A program made the translations under genes and the position numbers. A stretch of DNA of 64,000 bases. Origin: Aquarana catesbeiana. Its lineage: Eukaryota; Chordata; Amphibia; Anura; Ranidae. Position 1 is the first letter of the stretch; every line of letters begins with the position of its first letter. This document shows positions 1-13,500 of the stretch, in pieces. The stretch spans positions 8,082,236-8,146,235 of the forward strand of contig NC_133324.1 of NCBI RefSeq assembly GCF_042186555.1. The letters are read 5' to 3'. The notes under the pieces were generated by a model that saw only the letters and a list, made by a program, of their open reading frames with translations, was not told the origin of the DNA and ran no database searches.

Positions 1-410
1 CACCAGCACCAGTGCCTAAGGCCCATTTTTTCTGCCCCTGTTTAACAGGGGCGTGTAATTACAATTTTTGATGCAATACTTTGCAGCAGGGCTCGTTCCT
101 GCATTCCAACTAGAGTGTCTGTGAGGGGTTGCAGTGTTGTGGCACCAGCACCAGTGCCTAAGGCCCAATTTTTCAGCCCTTGTTTAACAGGGGCATGTAA
201 TTACAATTTTTGATGCAATATTTTGCAGCAGGGCTCGTTCCTGTGTTCCAACTAGAGTGTCTGTGAGGGGTTGCAGTGTTGTGGCACCAGCACCAGTGCC
301 TAAGGCCTAATTTTTCAGCTCCTGTTCAACAGGGGCATGTAATTACAATTCTTGATCTAATATTTCACAGCAGGGCCCTGTGAGGGCTTACAGTGTTGTG
401 GCCACAGCAA
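1..410 (+). repeat. 142-bp tandem repeats inside hAT copy A
   Basis: Units begin with GGCACCAGCACCAGTGCC near 141 and 283, and a degenerate start lies near 399; the window opens inside the first unit. Each holds a conserved AACAGGGGC(A/G)TGTAATTAC segment and a GGGGTTGCAGTGTTGTGG end. The same array with the same period is found in hAT copy B, so it belongs to the transposon. Confidence 0.85.
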
Positions 411-1433
411 CACCTAAGGCCCAAATTTCTGCTGAGTATATAGGGAAGGACCCTACTTTCAAACATCTAACTTACAAACGACTCCTACTTGCAAATGGAA
501 GGAGACAACAGGAAGTGAGATGAAATCTACCCCTAGGAAGGGAAATTCTCTCCTGTAAGAGTTAATATGGGAAAAACATTTCTCCTTTCCACTGATGCTT
601 TCCAATCCTTGTTCCACAAAAAAACCCAAATTTTCAAAAAACATTTTTCATTGGGAGAAAAAGTGAGGTGAAATCTTCTGAAGAAGAGGAAATACAGCAA
701 AACAAATGTCACAGGGGTGATAACCCTTCCCTATGTTTTCCAAAAAGCTTAAAAAAGATTTTTTGGCTGGAGCTAAACACGTTAAAAATGTACCCGTTCA
801 AAATTACAAACAGATTCTACTTAACAACAAACCTACAGTCCCTGTCTTGTTTGCACCGCCTGTATACTGCTGTTCAGACCACACCTTTCCTTATTTTATT
901 TGGGTGCGGGGTTCCCCTTAATATCCATACAAGACCCAAAGGGCCTGGTAATGGACTTGGGGGTACCCATGGTGTTTGTCTCACTGATTTTCATCCATAT
1001 TACCAGGACCTGACATGACATTAAACCCGCAAGCAGTTTTAAATGAGATTTTTTCCTTTAAAAATGACATTTGGTGCAGGGACTGTTCTAAACACGGGAA
1101 ACACGCGTCACTTTACAGGCATACTATAGACACCCCCCAGGAATATTTCACTTTTTTTTTTTTTACTTTAAGCATCATTAAAATCACTGCTCCCGAAAAA
1201 ACAGCCGTTTTTAAAAGTTTTTTTTGCATTGATACATGTCCCCTGGGGTAGGACCCGGGTCCCCAAACCCTTTTTAGGACAATACCATGCAAATTAGCCT
1301 TTAAAATGAGCACTTTTAATTTCGAACGTTCGAGTCCCATAGACGTCAATGGGGTTCTAACGTTCGTGCGAACTTTCGGTCCGTTCGCAGGTTCTGGTGC
1401 GAACCGAACCGGGGGGTGTTCGGCTCATCCCTA
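1..1433 (+). mobile_element. hAT transposon copy A, 3' part only
   Basis: This is the right-hand, non-coding part of a hAT element whose left part is outside the window. It is nearly collinear with the 3' part of copy B (11126-11464 plus 19354-20601): the same 142-bp tandem repeats, the same AT-rich middle and the same terminal stretch with a GTTCG-rich inverted subterminal motif. It ends with GCTCATCCCTA, the right terminal inverted repeat of copy B. No transposase is seen in this part. It lies downstream of the receptor gene, in the same orientation as copy B. Confidence 0.85.
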
Positions 1434-1449
1434 TTGCCTACATATACTG

Positions 1450-2520
1450 TAGAAGGGTAAATGTTCTTGGACCTCCACTTCTATACAGATGACACCCAAA
1501 TCTATCTCTCTACCCCTCAGCCCACTCCATCAGTCTCCTCACTGTTCACCAACTTACTAACAGAGATATCAGCCTCTATGTCACACCACTTCCTCAAACT
1601 CAATCTATCCAAAACCAAGCTCATAATATTTCCTCCCCCTCATTGCTCTTCCCCTGAATTCTCTGTCAAAATCAACAGCTCAACTATCAACCTGTCCCCC
1701 CATGCCAAAGTCCTAGGTGTAGTCATGGACTCTGAACTCTCCTTTCGACCCCACATCCAATCACTGTCTATAGCTTTCCGCCTCAACATCAGCAACATCT
1801 CCAAGATACGCCCCTTCCTAACCAATGACATCACAAAGATTCTAAATAACTCGCTGCTCATCTCTCACCTTGACTACTGCAACTCCCTCCTTCAGTCCAT
1901 CATGAATGCTGCTGCCAGGCTCATCCACCCTACAAACCGCTCAGTGTCTGCTACCTCTCTCTACCAATCCCTCCACTGTCTTCCACTCACTCAACAAATT
2001 AAATTCAAGATACTAACAATAACTTACAAAGCATTCACAACTCGGCCCCCAGCTACATCACTAACCTAGTAAAAAAAATAAACAACTAAATTATTCTCTT
2101 TGTTCCTTCAAAGACCTCCTGCTCTCTAGTTCCCTTGTCTCCTCATCCCACACTCACCTCCAGGACTTCTCCAGAGCCTCTCCTATCCTCTGGAACTCTC
2201 TACCCCAATCTGTCCGATTATCTCCTAATCTGTCCACTTTCAGATGATCCCTGGAAACTCATCTCTTCATAAAAACCTATTTGGCCCTCAATTAACAACT
2301 GTACAACTTATTTTCTCCATCAGCCCATCCACCACAGTTATTACCTCTTGTATCTCTTGACCCATCCTCTTAGAGTGTAAGCTTTAATGAGCAGGGCCCT
2401 CTGATTCCTCCTGTATTAAATTGTATTGTAATTGTACTGTCTGACCTTATGTTGTAAAGTGCTTCGTAAACTGTTGGCGCTATATATATCCTGTATAATA
2501 ATAATAATAATAGGGGGATG
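1450..2520 (+). pseudogene. L2-like LINE, 3' end (reverse transcriptase C-terminal part)
   Basis: The reading frame 1461-2069 carries a reverse-transcriptase catalytic remnant (YTDDTQIYLST, where YADD is usual), then motifs typical of L2-clade RTs: LNLSKTKLIIFP, LGVVMDSELSF, LDYCNSLL and a SLHCLPLTQQIKFKILTITYKA tail. The frame breaks after 2069 while homologous 3' sequence continues. The end has a GTAAAGTGCTTCG...GGCGCTATATA stretch followed by (ATA)n at 2500-2515, the usual kind of L2 3' end. It is a 5'-truncated dead copy. The L2 clade call rests on motif memory, so a CR1-group relative is possible. Confidence 0.75.
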
Positions 2521-2977
2521 GTTGAAGCTGTTTCTGGTACTGCTACTGGTACTGGATTGCAATTGTACTGGATAAAGCTTATACTGGCTGGTGATCTTGA
2601 AGATTTCTTTCCTCTAACACACTGATCAGTATGTGAGAGCAAAGTGGCATCAAGCTGCTAACTGCAGGTGTTGATTACATTGTGTGATGCTTTGATTGGT
2701 CATAGAATATTTTTATGATTGGCACCATCCAATGGACAGTGCAGTCGCAGTACTTTGCTTGTGCAGGCTAAGGGGCATGTAAGAGCAAGAAAAAAATGAA
2801 GCTTTAATATAGTTTCCCACCCTGTAACATCCACCTTCCATCCACTTATATACAATAAGCAGATAGAGGATAGTTAATATACACAAAAAAAATCATAATG
2901 ATGATGATGATTTAACAATATGGCTGAATTTGTTTAATCTGGTCTACAGTATTATACATTGAATCAATTTGTTACAT
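2521..2977. other. 3' flank / possible 3' UTR of the receptor gene
   Basis: No gene or recognised repeat is visible. On the minus strand this lies directly downstream of the receptor stop codon. ATTAAA variants (TTTAAT on the plus strand at 2933-2938 and 2803-2808) could act as polyadenylation signals about 40 and 170 nt after the stop, but nothing here proves use. Confidence 0.4.
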
Positions 2978-3885
2978 TTACAACATTCTTTTCCCCAGCA
3001 TTGTTTTCTGTGTATTCAGTTCAGGTTTGAAAAGCAAAATGTACAGTTTTGGAGAAAACATACACAATAATATTCCAGCACTGGAGGTCAGTATGGCGAA
3101 TATCTCCACAGCCACCATGTATTTCCCTCTGGTGCTCAGATAGGCCGGGATCATGGCAATCCAGACACTGCAGAATACCAGCATGCTGAAGGTGATGTAC
3201 TTGGCCTCATTAAAACTGTCCGGTAATGTCCTCACCATGAAAGCCAGAACAAAACTCACAGCTGCCAGAAACCCCATATAACCCAACATAAAGTAGAACC
3301 CGATAACTGACCCTTCATTACACTGAATGCTGATCTTCCCAGGATAGGAGTCCATGTCATACTCCTGAAATGGTGGAGAGATAGACAACCAGAGAATGCA
3401 ATTCATAACCTGAATGGATGAGCAGAATAACATGACTGTATTGGGAAGTTTGATTCCCACCCATTTTCTACAAGAGCTTCCAGGTCTGGTGGCTTTGAAA
3501 GCAATGAAGACCATTATGGTTTTGGCTAGAATAGAAGATGCTGAGATGGTGAAGGGAATTCCAAAGGTGACTTGTTGAAGCATACAGGTAATATCCACAG
3601 GACGGCCAAGGAACAGGAATACAGAAAGGAAGCTCAGTGTGAGGGAGAAGAGCAGAATGAAGCTGAGGTTCCGGTTATTGGCTTTGACTATGGGAGTCCT
3701 TCTAAACCAAAAAAATAGCCCAAGTATAAGGAGAGATGTTGTAGAAAATATGACTGAAGTTATAGAAAAAAATAAAACTAGAATGTCCTCCTTGTATGAT
3801 AAATAATCATTGACCTTGTCAATACAAATATTTTTAGCTTTGTTGGGCCATTCATTTTCAGGACACTTCTTGCAGAGTTCACTGT
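2978..3885 (-). CDS. V2R exon 6: seven-transmembrane domain and C-terminus
   Basis: The terminal coding exon is 908 nt with an acceptor ending TTCTACAG before 3885 and stop TAA at 2978-2980. It begins at codon position 2; with the final G of exon 5 it makes Asp, followed by SELCKKCPENEWPNKAKN, which gives the last three cysteines of the cysteine-rich domain. Seven hydrophobic segments follow. Family C landmarks are visible: TPIVKANNRNLSF after TM1, FNEAKYITFSM at the third intracellular loop and TM6, WIAMIPAYLST in TM6, and SPKLYILLFKPELNTQ at the end of TM7. The tail is only about 20 residues, as in V2Rs and unlike CaSR. There are no internal stops. The in-frame ATG upstream at 3940 lies in the intron and is not the start. 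Confidence 0.95.
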
Positions 3886-6800
3886 CTGTAGAATAAAAAT
3901 AAGTGAAAATAACATTAAGCATAGTACACTGAGAATGCAAGTATTTGACAGTTTTGGCCTCCTTAGTGTAATCATTTTCCTGACCATTACTTTTAGATAA
4001 ATGTTGGAGGCTTCCTCAGACAGATAGTAGGAGGAAGCTATAAAAAGTATAAAACAGCTTTGGCAGCCTATATTATACAATACACATCCTAGTGATTAGT
4101 GTCATATACATCAATGTGTTTGTGGCATACAAATCAAAATACAACAAAATGATATATAATATAACATGCACAAATCTGTAAAGTGCTTGGTGCCTCTATA
4201 AAAGTGCAATGGTGCTCCAAACTTTGCAAAATGTGAGGTGACTCCCCCTTCGGTGACCCCACTCACCAAAAACAATAGACCCTCAGCTTCACAGTCTGGG
4301 ATCAAAAAATGCAGTGATCTATTGATCTGGGGGTATGTAGGATGGTTCCTCAACAAACTCTTCCAAGAGGGTGCTTTACGACAGAAAGGATATGCCACAC
4401 TCCATAGATAGGAAAATAGAGAAAAAACTCATAGTGAAATACCGCTTAACATAAATTATCAAAAGCATTACAAGCGCCACTTACAGGATATTTGGCAAAG
4501 ACAGGCATCAGTAAAAAACATCCGAGTTCACCGCTGTATGCCGTGCGTTCCACAGAGTCAGAAATTCCGTCAATGGTTAGCATGAACCAGAAGTACATTG
4601 ACGCGTTTCACCCCTCCTCCAGGGTATCATCAAAGGACATCACTTCCGGTTCCATTGCAATCTATTTATACCCGAGGGAAGATCACTCCTCCCTCTAGGG
4701 AGGACAAAGTGACCAATTACGATCAGTGTGAAAAAACACCAGCTTCCTCTTCTAACATAATTTCCTGTTGCAAAATATATACAAAAAGCTTTAATATAAA
4801 CAGAAGCCAAAATGACAAAACTTGCTTATTTGGCTATAATAATGCAATACATTTTTATTTTTATTGTATTTTCATTATTATTTTTTTTTTATTATTATTT
4901 TTATTTTTATTTTTATTTTATTTTCATTTTCATTTGTATTTTTATTATTTGTTCTTTGTACTTCTTATTTTAATTTTTTCCAAATTTTTTATATTTAAGT
5001 AATTTTTAATCATGTATTGGAAATCTTTTGCAAACGTCTATCGCATCATGAGATTTATTGTATTATTATAGCCAAATAAGCAAGTTTTGTCATTTTGGCT
5101 TCTGTTTATATTAAAGTTTTTTATATATATTTGGCAACAGGAAATTATGTTAGAGGAGGAAGTTGGTGTTTTTTCGCACTGATCGTAATTGTTTGCTTCA
5201 TCTTCCCCAGAGGGATCTTCCTTCGGGTATAATTAGATTGCAATGGAACAGGAAGTGATGTCCTTTAATGATGCCCTGGAGGAGGGGTGAAGCGCGTCAA
5301 CGTACTTCTGGTTCATGCTAACCATTGACGCAATTTACGCCTCCGTGGAATGCATGCCATACATCGGCGAACTCGGATTATTTTTACTTATGCCTGTCTT
5401 TGCCAAATATCCTGTAAGTGGCACTTGTAATGCGCTTGAGAATTTATGTTAAGCGGTATTTCACTATGAGTTTTTTCTCTATTTTCCCTTCTATGGTGTG
5501 TGACATATCCTTTCTGTTGTAAAGCACCCTCTTGGAAGAGTTTGTTGAGGAACCATCCTACATACCCCCAGATCAATAGATCACTGCCTTTTTTGATCCC
5601 AGACTGCGAAGCTGAGGGTCTATTGTTTTTGGTGAGTGGGGTCATATTTTGCAAAGTTTTGGAGCACCATTGCATTTTTATAGAAGCACCAAGCACTTTA
5701 CAGATTTGTGAATTTTATATTATATATAATTTTGCTGTATTTTGATTTGTATGTCACAAACACATTGATGTATTTGGCACTAATCACTAGGATGTGTATT
5801 GTATAATATAGGCTGCCAGAGCTGTTTTATACTCTCTATCACTTTTAACATTGTAGCACCTTTGCACAGCGGCTGCAGTCTTATTTTAATTTTGATTTAG
5901 TACTTCAACACTAGGGATGAGCTTCGTGTTTGAGTCGAACCCATGTTCGACTCGAACATCATCTGTTCGCCCGTTCCCCAAATTGCGAACGATATGGGCC
6001 GTTCGCGCCAAATTCGTGTGGCGCGTCACGGCCCATAATTCACTGCGGAATCGCAGTGCATTGCTGGCTGATGATTGGCCAAGCATGCACTATGACCCGC
6101 ATGCTTGGCCAATCACAGTGCAGTCTGAACAGAGAGCCGTAATTGGCCAAAGCCAAGGAGGCTTTGGCCAATTATGGCTCAGGGGATTTAGTACACGCCC
6201 CACACTATATAAGGCCGCCTGCACGGCGGCCCTGTGTAGTGTGTGTTCCGGCGTTGAAAGAGATAGACAGAGAGACAGTGTCATTTGATTTGAGTTAGAT
6301 AGATTAGGCAGAACAGTCAGTCAGTTAGCTGCACTTACAGTGTATTGTGTATATATATGCATCCCAGGTGTTGCATATATATATATATATATATACACTG
6401 TATTCAGTTTAGCTAGATCCGTTCCTGTTATCTTGCTACTTGAAATGGAGCGAGTACAAAGAAGGGCAACAAAGCTAATAAAGGGTCTGGAGGATCTTAG
6501 TTATGAGGAAAGGTTGCGAGCACTGAACTTATTCTCTCTGGAAAAGAGACACTTGAGAGGGGATATGATTTCAATTTACAAATACTGTACTGGTGACCCC
6601 ACAATAGGGATAAAACTTTTTCGCAGAAGAGAGTTTAATAAGACTCGTGGCCACTCATTACAATTAGAAGAAAAGAGGTTTAACTTTAAACTACGTAGAG
6701 GGTTCTTTACTGTAAGAGCGGCAAGGATGTGGAATTCCCTTCCACAGGCGGTGGTCTCAGCGGGGAGCATTGATAGCTTCAAGAAACTATTAGATAATCA

Positions 6801-7513
6801 CCTGAATGACCGCAATATACAGGGATATCTAACGAAATACTGACACATAATCACACACATAGGTTGGACTTGATGGACTTATGTCTTTTTTCAACCTCAC
6901 CTACTATGTAACTATGTAACTATGACAGACAGGCTTGTCTTGTTACAGTATTTACAGCTACCTGAAGAAAATTGCTGGTGTTCTTTTGATCCTATTAGTA
7001 CCACAGTCAGGCAGCTAGACTATTTACAGTTAGTGCAGTGCATCCTGCTCACAGTGTTCAGCTAAAACTACAAGTTAGTGTGGTGCGTCGACCTCACAGT
7101 GTTCAGCTAAACCTACAAGTTAGTGCGGTGCGTCCTGCTCACAGTGTTAAGCTAAAACTACAAGTTAGTGCGGTGCGTCCACCTCAAAGTGTTCAGCTAA
7201 ACCTACAAGTTAGTGCGGTGCGTCCTGCTCACAGTGTTCAGCTAAAACTACAAGTTAGTGTGGTGCGTCCACCTCACAGTGTTCAGCTAAACCTACAAGT
7301 TATTTTTTTGCGAGCTCTGAACAGTGTACACCTAAAGCTACCTGTAGAAGGTTGGTGGTGTTTTCCTGATCCTATCACTACCGCAGGCAGCTAAAAAAGC
7401 TACAAGTTAGTTTTTTGCGAGCTCTGCACAGCGTTCAGCTGAAGCTACCTGTAGAAGGTTGGTGGTGTTCTCATACTACAGGCAGGCAGTTGATTTTGCT
7501 AGCTGCAGTATCA

Positions 7514-7548
<35 letters not shown>

Positions 7549-10500
7549 AGCTTAGTGCAGCTACAGGCCATTAGTATGTCTGGAAGGCCAAGAAGGAGAG
7601 GCAGACAGTCACAAGCCAATAAGAGAGGGCAAGCAGGCTCTGTGTATAGTGCTGGTCGTGAAGACGGTACATCCTCATCAGCACGTGGCCGTGGGACACG
7701 CTTGGCCTTTTTTTCGGCAGCTGGCCATGTTGAGCCGCAACATGCAGAAGACTTGGTCGAGTGTATGACCAAGCCGTCCTCAACCTCCTCATCCTCTCTC
7801 ACCCATGCCCAGGGTACTTTGTCTGGCAAAGCAGCGGCCTCTTCCCTCGGCTCAATGTCATCAGTTACTCCTTCCCTAGCCCCACCATGTCCTCCTGAGG
7901 AGTCCCTCGAACTGTTTGACCACAGTGTTGGGTACATGCTCCAGGAGGATGCCCAGTGTTTGGAAGGCTCTGATGATGATACTGAGCTCGATGAAGGCAG
8001 TAACATGAGCACGGACAGAGGGGGTGCCCAAGAAGGACAGCAATCTGGCAGTCATGCTCCCCCTGCTGCAGCATACTGCCAGGTTTGCTCCAGTGATGAG
8101 GAGGGAGGGGATGATGAGGTCCCTGACTCAACGTGGGTGCCTGATAGAAGAGAGGAGGAGGAGGAGGAGGAGGCGGCACATCACCAACGAGGCAGGATGC
8201 CCTCCAGGGGCCAGCCTAAGGGCAGCACACTGACTGCATCACACCCCAAAGCTCCACATGTGCAGGGCGCTGCAGTCTCTGCGCATTATTCAAAAAGTTC
8301 TTTGGTGTGGGCCTTTTTTGAGACGAGTGCATCAGATCGCACCGCTGCTATTTGTGACATATGTCTCAAGCGTATCTCGCATGGCCAAAACATCTCCTGC
8401 TTGGGTACCACATGCTTGACCAGACATATGTTGACCTGCCATGCAGTTCGTTGGCAAGCGTATCTAAAAGACCCACACCAAAGAACAAAGAGGACCTCTC
8501 CTTGCTCCTCATCAGCTGAGATCTCCAATCCCACTATACCTTCAGTCCTCTCTGAGACCTGCACTGAGAGGAATGAAGGTGTAGAATTAGGTGTGTCACA
8601 GCCAAGTACTTGTGGGCTATCTGCTTTTGGTACACCGACGTCAGATTGTACCAGGCAAATTTCCCTGCCCCAGCTGCTGCACCGCCGAAAGAAGTTTGCT
8701 CCCAGCCATCCACATGCGCAGCGGTTGAATGCTAGCTTGGCAAAATTGCTAGCACTTCAACTGCTGCCTTTTCAGTTGGTAGACTCTGCCCCCTTCCGTG
8801 AGTTTGCGGAATGTGCGGTTCCTCAGTGGCAGGTACCCAAACGCCACTTTTTCTCACGGAAGGCGATTCCGGCTCTCTACCGGCATGTGGAAGGCAATGT
8901 CCATGCCTCGCTGGACAGGGCGGTCAGTGGTAAGGTGCATATTACCGCTGACTCATGGTCCAGCAGGCATGGACAGGGACGTTACCTAAGTTTCACGGCG
9001 CATTGGGTGACTCTGCTGGCAGCTGGAAAGGACAAGGTGCAGTAGTGTTGGAGGTTGTTCCGCCACCACGCCTCCAAAATGCTAATGATTGTGACACACC
9101 TCTCTCCTCCACCCCTTCCTCTTCTTCTTCCTCCATGGCCTCTTTCTGTGCTTTGTCATCGGAACCAGCGGTGCTCCGTAGCCTTTCAAGGGGCTACGCA
9201 AGTACGCAGGCCAAAAGATGCCATGCGGTGCTTGAGCTGGTGTGCTTGGGGGACAGGAGTCACACTGGGGCAGAGGTTCTGTCAGCTCTGCAGGGGCAGG
9301 TTCAGAGGTGGTTGATGCTACGCCAACTTAAGGCAGGAATGGTGGTTTGCGACAATGGCACCAACCTCCTCTCTGCCCTCCGACAGGGACAAATGACCCA
9401 TGTGCCCTGTTTGGCTCACGTCCTTAACTTGGTGGTAAAGCAGTTCTTAGGCAGGTACCCGGGCTTACAGGATGTTCTGAGACAGGCCAGGAAAGTCTGT
9501 GTGCATTTCCGCCGGTCATATAATGCCAGTGCTCGGCTGGCAGACCTCCAAAAGGAATTTAACCTGCCCAAGAACCGCCTAATCTGTGACATGCCCACCA
9601 GGTGGAACTCAACGTTGGCCATGCTGCAGCGGCTGCACACGCAGCAGAGGGCCATCAATGAGTACCTGTGTGACTATGGCACCAGGACAGGGTCAGGGGA
9701 GCTTGTTTTTTTTTCCCCACGCCAGTGGGCCATGATCAGGGATGCATGCACTGTCCTGTCACCATTTGAGGAGGCCACAAGGATGGTGAGCAGTGACAGT
9801 GCATGCATCAGTGACACTGTCCCCCTTGTCCACCTGTTGGAGCACACACTGCGTGGAATAATGGACAGGGCACTTGAGGCAGAACAGAGGCAGGAAGAGG
9901 AGGACTTCCTTAGCTCTCAAGGCCCCCTTTATCCAGACAGTGTTCCTGCGTGCCCGCCGATCACACAGGAAGAGGAGGAGGAGGAGGAGGAGGAGGAGGA
10001 GGAAGATTGTGTCAGTATGGAGGTGGAGCCTGGCACTCAGCATCAGCAGCAGCCTTTAAGGGATCAGTCCCAAGAAACACATGGACTTGTACGTGGCTGG
10101 GAGGAGGTGGCTGCGGACCATGTCATCCTTAGTGACCCAGAGGACTCCGGACCGAATGCCTCAGCAAACCTACGCTGCATGGCCTCCCTGATCCTGCAAA
10201 GCCTGCGTAAGGATCCTCGTATTCGTGGTATCAAGGAGAAGGACCAATACTGGCTGGCAACCCTCCTTGATACACATTACAAGGGTAAGGTTGCGGACCT
10301 TATCTTGCCATCGCAGAGGGAGCAGAGGATGAAACATCTTCGGGAGGCCTTGCAGAAAGGTCTGTGCAATGCATTCCCAGAGACTGGGAGGTTACAAACT
10401 CCTGTTTCTGGACAACATGTTGCTTAGGCTTCGGTCAGTCAAAGAAGGAGCGCTGGAGAAGGTGGCCGTCTGACCGATGCGTTCAGACAATTTTTTGGTC

Positions 10501-13500
10501 CGCAGCCCCAAGGTATGATCGGTTCCAGCAACCATCGCCAGCGTCTGTTTTACATGGTGCAGGAATACCTAGGGGCAAGATCTGACTTGGACACCTTTCC
10601 CACCGAAAATCCTCTGGGTTACTGGGTCTTGAGGATGGATCACTGGCCAGAGCTTGCACAGTATGCAATTGAGCTACTGGCCTGTCCTGCATCCAGCGTT
10701 CTTTCGGAACGCACATTCAGTGCTGCTGGAGGCTTTGTAACTGATCACAGGGTGCGTCTGTCCACCGACTCGGTCGATCGACTGACCTTCATAAAAATGA
10801 ATCAGTCTTGGATCACCACCAGCTACCAAGCACCTGATGCTGATGTAACCGAATAATTTTTTTTGAAATCTCAGATCCCTTCAAAGACTGCCTATACTGA
10901 TGCTGAGTGACTATCCCTGAGAAATTATCCTCTTCCTCCTCAATCATCACGCTGATAGCTTGTAAGAACATTTTTGGTTTTGAGCGCCACCACCAGTGCC
11001 TAAGGCACAATTTTTCAGCCCCTGTTTAACAGGGGCGTGTAATTACAATTTTTGGTGCAATACTTTGCAGCAGGGCTCGTTTCTGCGTTCCAACTAGAGT
11101 ATCTGTGAGGGGTTGCAGTGTTGTGGCACCAGCACCAGTGCCTAAGGCCCAATTTTTCTGCCCCTGTTTAACAGGGGCGTGTAATTACAATTTTTGATGC
11201 AATACTTTGCAGCAGGGCTCGTTCCTGCATTCCAACTAGAGTGTCTGTGAGGGGTTGCAGTGTTGTGGCACCAGCACCAGTGTCTAAGGCCCAATTTTTC
11301 AGCCCTTGTTTAACAGGGGCGTGTAATTACAATTTTTGATGCAATACTTTGCAGCAGGGCTCGTTCCTGCGTTCCAACTAGAGTGTCTGTGAGGGGTTGC
11401 AGTGTTGTGGCACCAGCACCAGTACCTAAGGCCTAATTTTTCAGCCCCTGTTCAACAGGGGCATTGTCAGAGAGGTTACCTGGTTGGGAGCCGGTGCGCG
11501 CTGGGGCGCGTTGGTGCTCGTGTCTCTGTGCGTGCTGGGGTGCGTGTTCCTGGGGGCACTGGCGTGTCTGGTCTGACCGACCGTGGCGTGCAGGGTGGCG
11601 TCTGGGCATGTGTGCATACGCGCGTTCGCGCTAGTATGCGTCCGCCTATGGGCGTTACCGCTGGCATGCCCGGTAGTGTGGCCGTGCACGCCGGTGTCGG
11701 GGGCTCGCTCGGGCGCGTGCGGGGGCGCGGGGCGCTTTGGCGAATCGGCGCGTGCACGAGCGCGGCGTTTTGGCGCCAATCAGCCTATTTAAGCCTGCCT
11801 CTACCCTGATTCAGTGCTGCCTGATCAAACAGCTCTGTGTCTTGTTCTGTGATCTTCCTGTGTTCCTGTATCTCCGTAGTTTGACCTGTTGTGACCCGGC
11901 TTGCCTTTGGACCTCCCTTGATTGCTGCCTGAACCCAACCCCGGCTTGTTTGACCTTGTTTCTGCCTTCTCCCTTGTACCGTTGCCGCCAGCCCGTTGCC
12001 GACCTCTGCCTGTGTGTGACCAGCCTGATTAGCTCCTGCTCAGCATTAGCTCCATCATTCCTGAAGCTTTACCGGTTGCTTGCCAGACCACCTTGCTCCA
12101 GGACTCTAACACCAGGCCCTCATACCACTCCGCATTCTTGGGCCTCCTGTCTACTCTACCAGGGGCCCCGAATCGGATACGTAAGGGAGCCTACCCTCTG
12201 CCCAAGTGGACTCACCTGTCTGGTAAGTGTGGGACCTGACAGTATCAGGCAGCCATGACTGAGTCCGGGCAGGGGGCCTCCCCCATGGACGAACTTTGCA
12301 GGCACCTAGCGGGCCTTACCCAAGCCGTCAAAAGCTTACAGGAGGGCTATACCCGACTGGAAGGACAGGTCCAGGCCCTCTCAGCCTTCCCTCTAGGAGC
12401 AGCACCTGCTAATCCTGCCTCAGCACCCTCTGTAGTTACGCTCCCACCAGAGCCCAGAGTGCCTACACCCGAAAAATTTTCCGGAGAACGCTGCAAGTTC
12501 CGCAACGCATGCGAACTTTATTTTGCCTTACAACCCCGTACGTTTTCCCTGGAGGCTACCAAAGTGGGGTTCATCATATCTTTGTTGACCGGCGAACCTC
12601 AGACCTGGGCCCACCATCTGCTGGAGCAAAAGGCCAGATCTCTGGATTCCTTGAGTGACTTTTTCATAGCCATGTCTCAGTTGTATGAGGATCCTCAGTT
12701 AACAGCCACGGCAGAAGCCGCCTTGCACTCCCTTCAACAAGGCCGCAGAGCGGCCGAAGATTACGCGGTGGAGTTTAGGCGTTGGAGCTCTGATATGGAG
12801 TGGAATGACGCGGCTTTGTGTCACCAATACCGGCTGGGGTTGTCGGACCCTCTGAAGGACGAATTAGCATGGGTAGGGGTACCTCAGACACTAGAGGAGC
12901 TTATCAACTTGTCAATCCAAATTGACCGCCGCCTCAGAGAAAGGCGTTCTGAGAGATCCGTTGGCCATCCACGCCTCACTTGGATGCTACCCAGGGCCCC
13001 TAGTGCCCCGAACCAAGCTCCACTTGTCTCGTCTGTTCCAACCCAGGAAGCTCCTGAGCCCATGCAGCTGGGACTGCTCCATCCCTCTCTGACCCCAGAG
13101 GAGAAGACACGCAGACGCACACTTAACTTGTGCCTGTACTGTGGAGAGCCTGGACACTTTGCAAGATCATGCCCCAATAAGAGACGTAAGTGCCTGCCGT
13201 CCTCCTCGGTGTGTGCTCCTGTTTTACCTAGTTCCGATAACCACCTAACACTTTCCGTTGTATTACAGTTACCTGGAAGGAGCATCCCAGTACCGGTCAT
13301 CATTGATTCGGGAGCATGTAGCGGATTCATTGACCGGACCTTCGTTGAAGACCATCATATTCCTACTCAAACTAAGGCCCAGGGACTGGCAGTTTTCTTG
13401 GCGGACGGCTCCACCCTCCACTCCAGTCCTGTTACCCAGGAAACGGTTCCTCTACTGGCCACCATTGGCCCGGAACATCAGGAACTTTTACGTCTAGATG

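Larger units (their letters stand above)
4047..5833. repeat. Long inverted-repeat foldback, probably Penelope-derived
   Basis: Left arm 4047-4852 and right arm 5061-5833 are imperfect reverse complements, with a 208-bp AT-rich loop (4853-5060). The outer ends pair AGTATAAAACAGC with GCTGTTTTATACT, and the inner ends pair TTTGGCTATAATAATGCAAT with its complement near 5061-5080. The arms carry no gene; open frames inside them mirror each other. Each arm contains a hammerhead-like segment. A closely similar layout, inverted arms with the same type of motif, is seen around the Penelope-like element at 52899-56037, so I infer an inverted pair of Penelope terminal repeats without coding core. Confidence 0.75.

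Noticed and set aside
3778..4080. Alternative upstream coding start for the 7TM exon (ATG 3940)
   Set aside because: The sequence upstream of 3886 is a polypyrimidine tract and acceptor, and phase with exon 5 fits exactly at 3885.
4853..5060. Short AT-rich open frame rich in Phe/Tyr/Leu in the foldback loop
   Set aside because: It is low-complexity TTTTATT sequence without any start context or domain.
7038..7394. Repeat protein with HSVQLKLQVS units
   Set aside because: It is the by-product of a 60-bp tandem repeat upstream of the hAT transposase and has no link to it in frame or signal.
11441..11809. Arg/Pro/His-rich open frames on both strands near the LTR start (also 16441-16861)
   Set aside because: Both sets lie in the GC-rich U3 part of the two LTRs and recur because the LTRs are copies; they have no domain.
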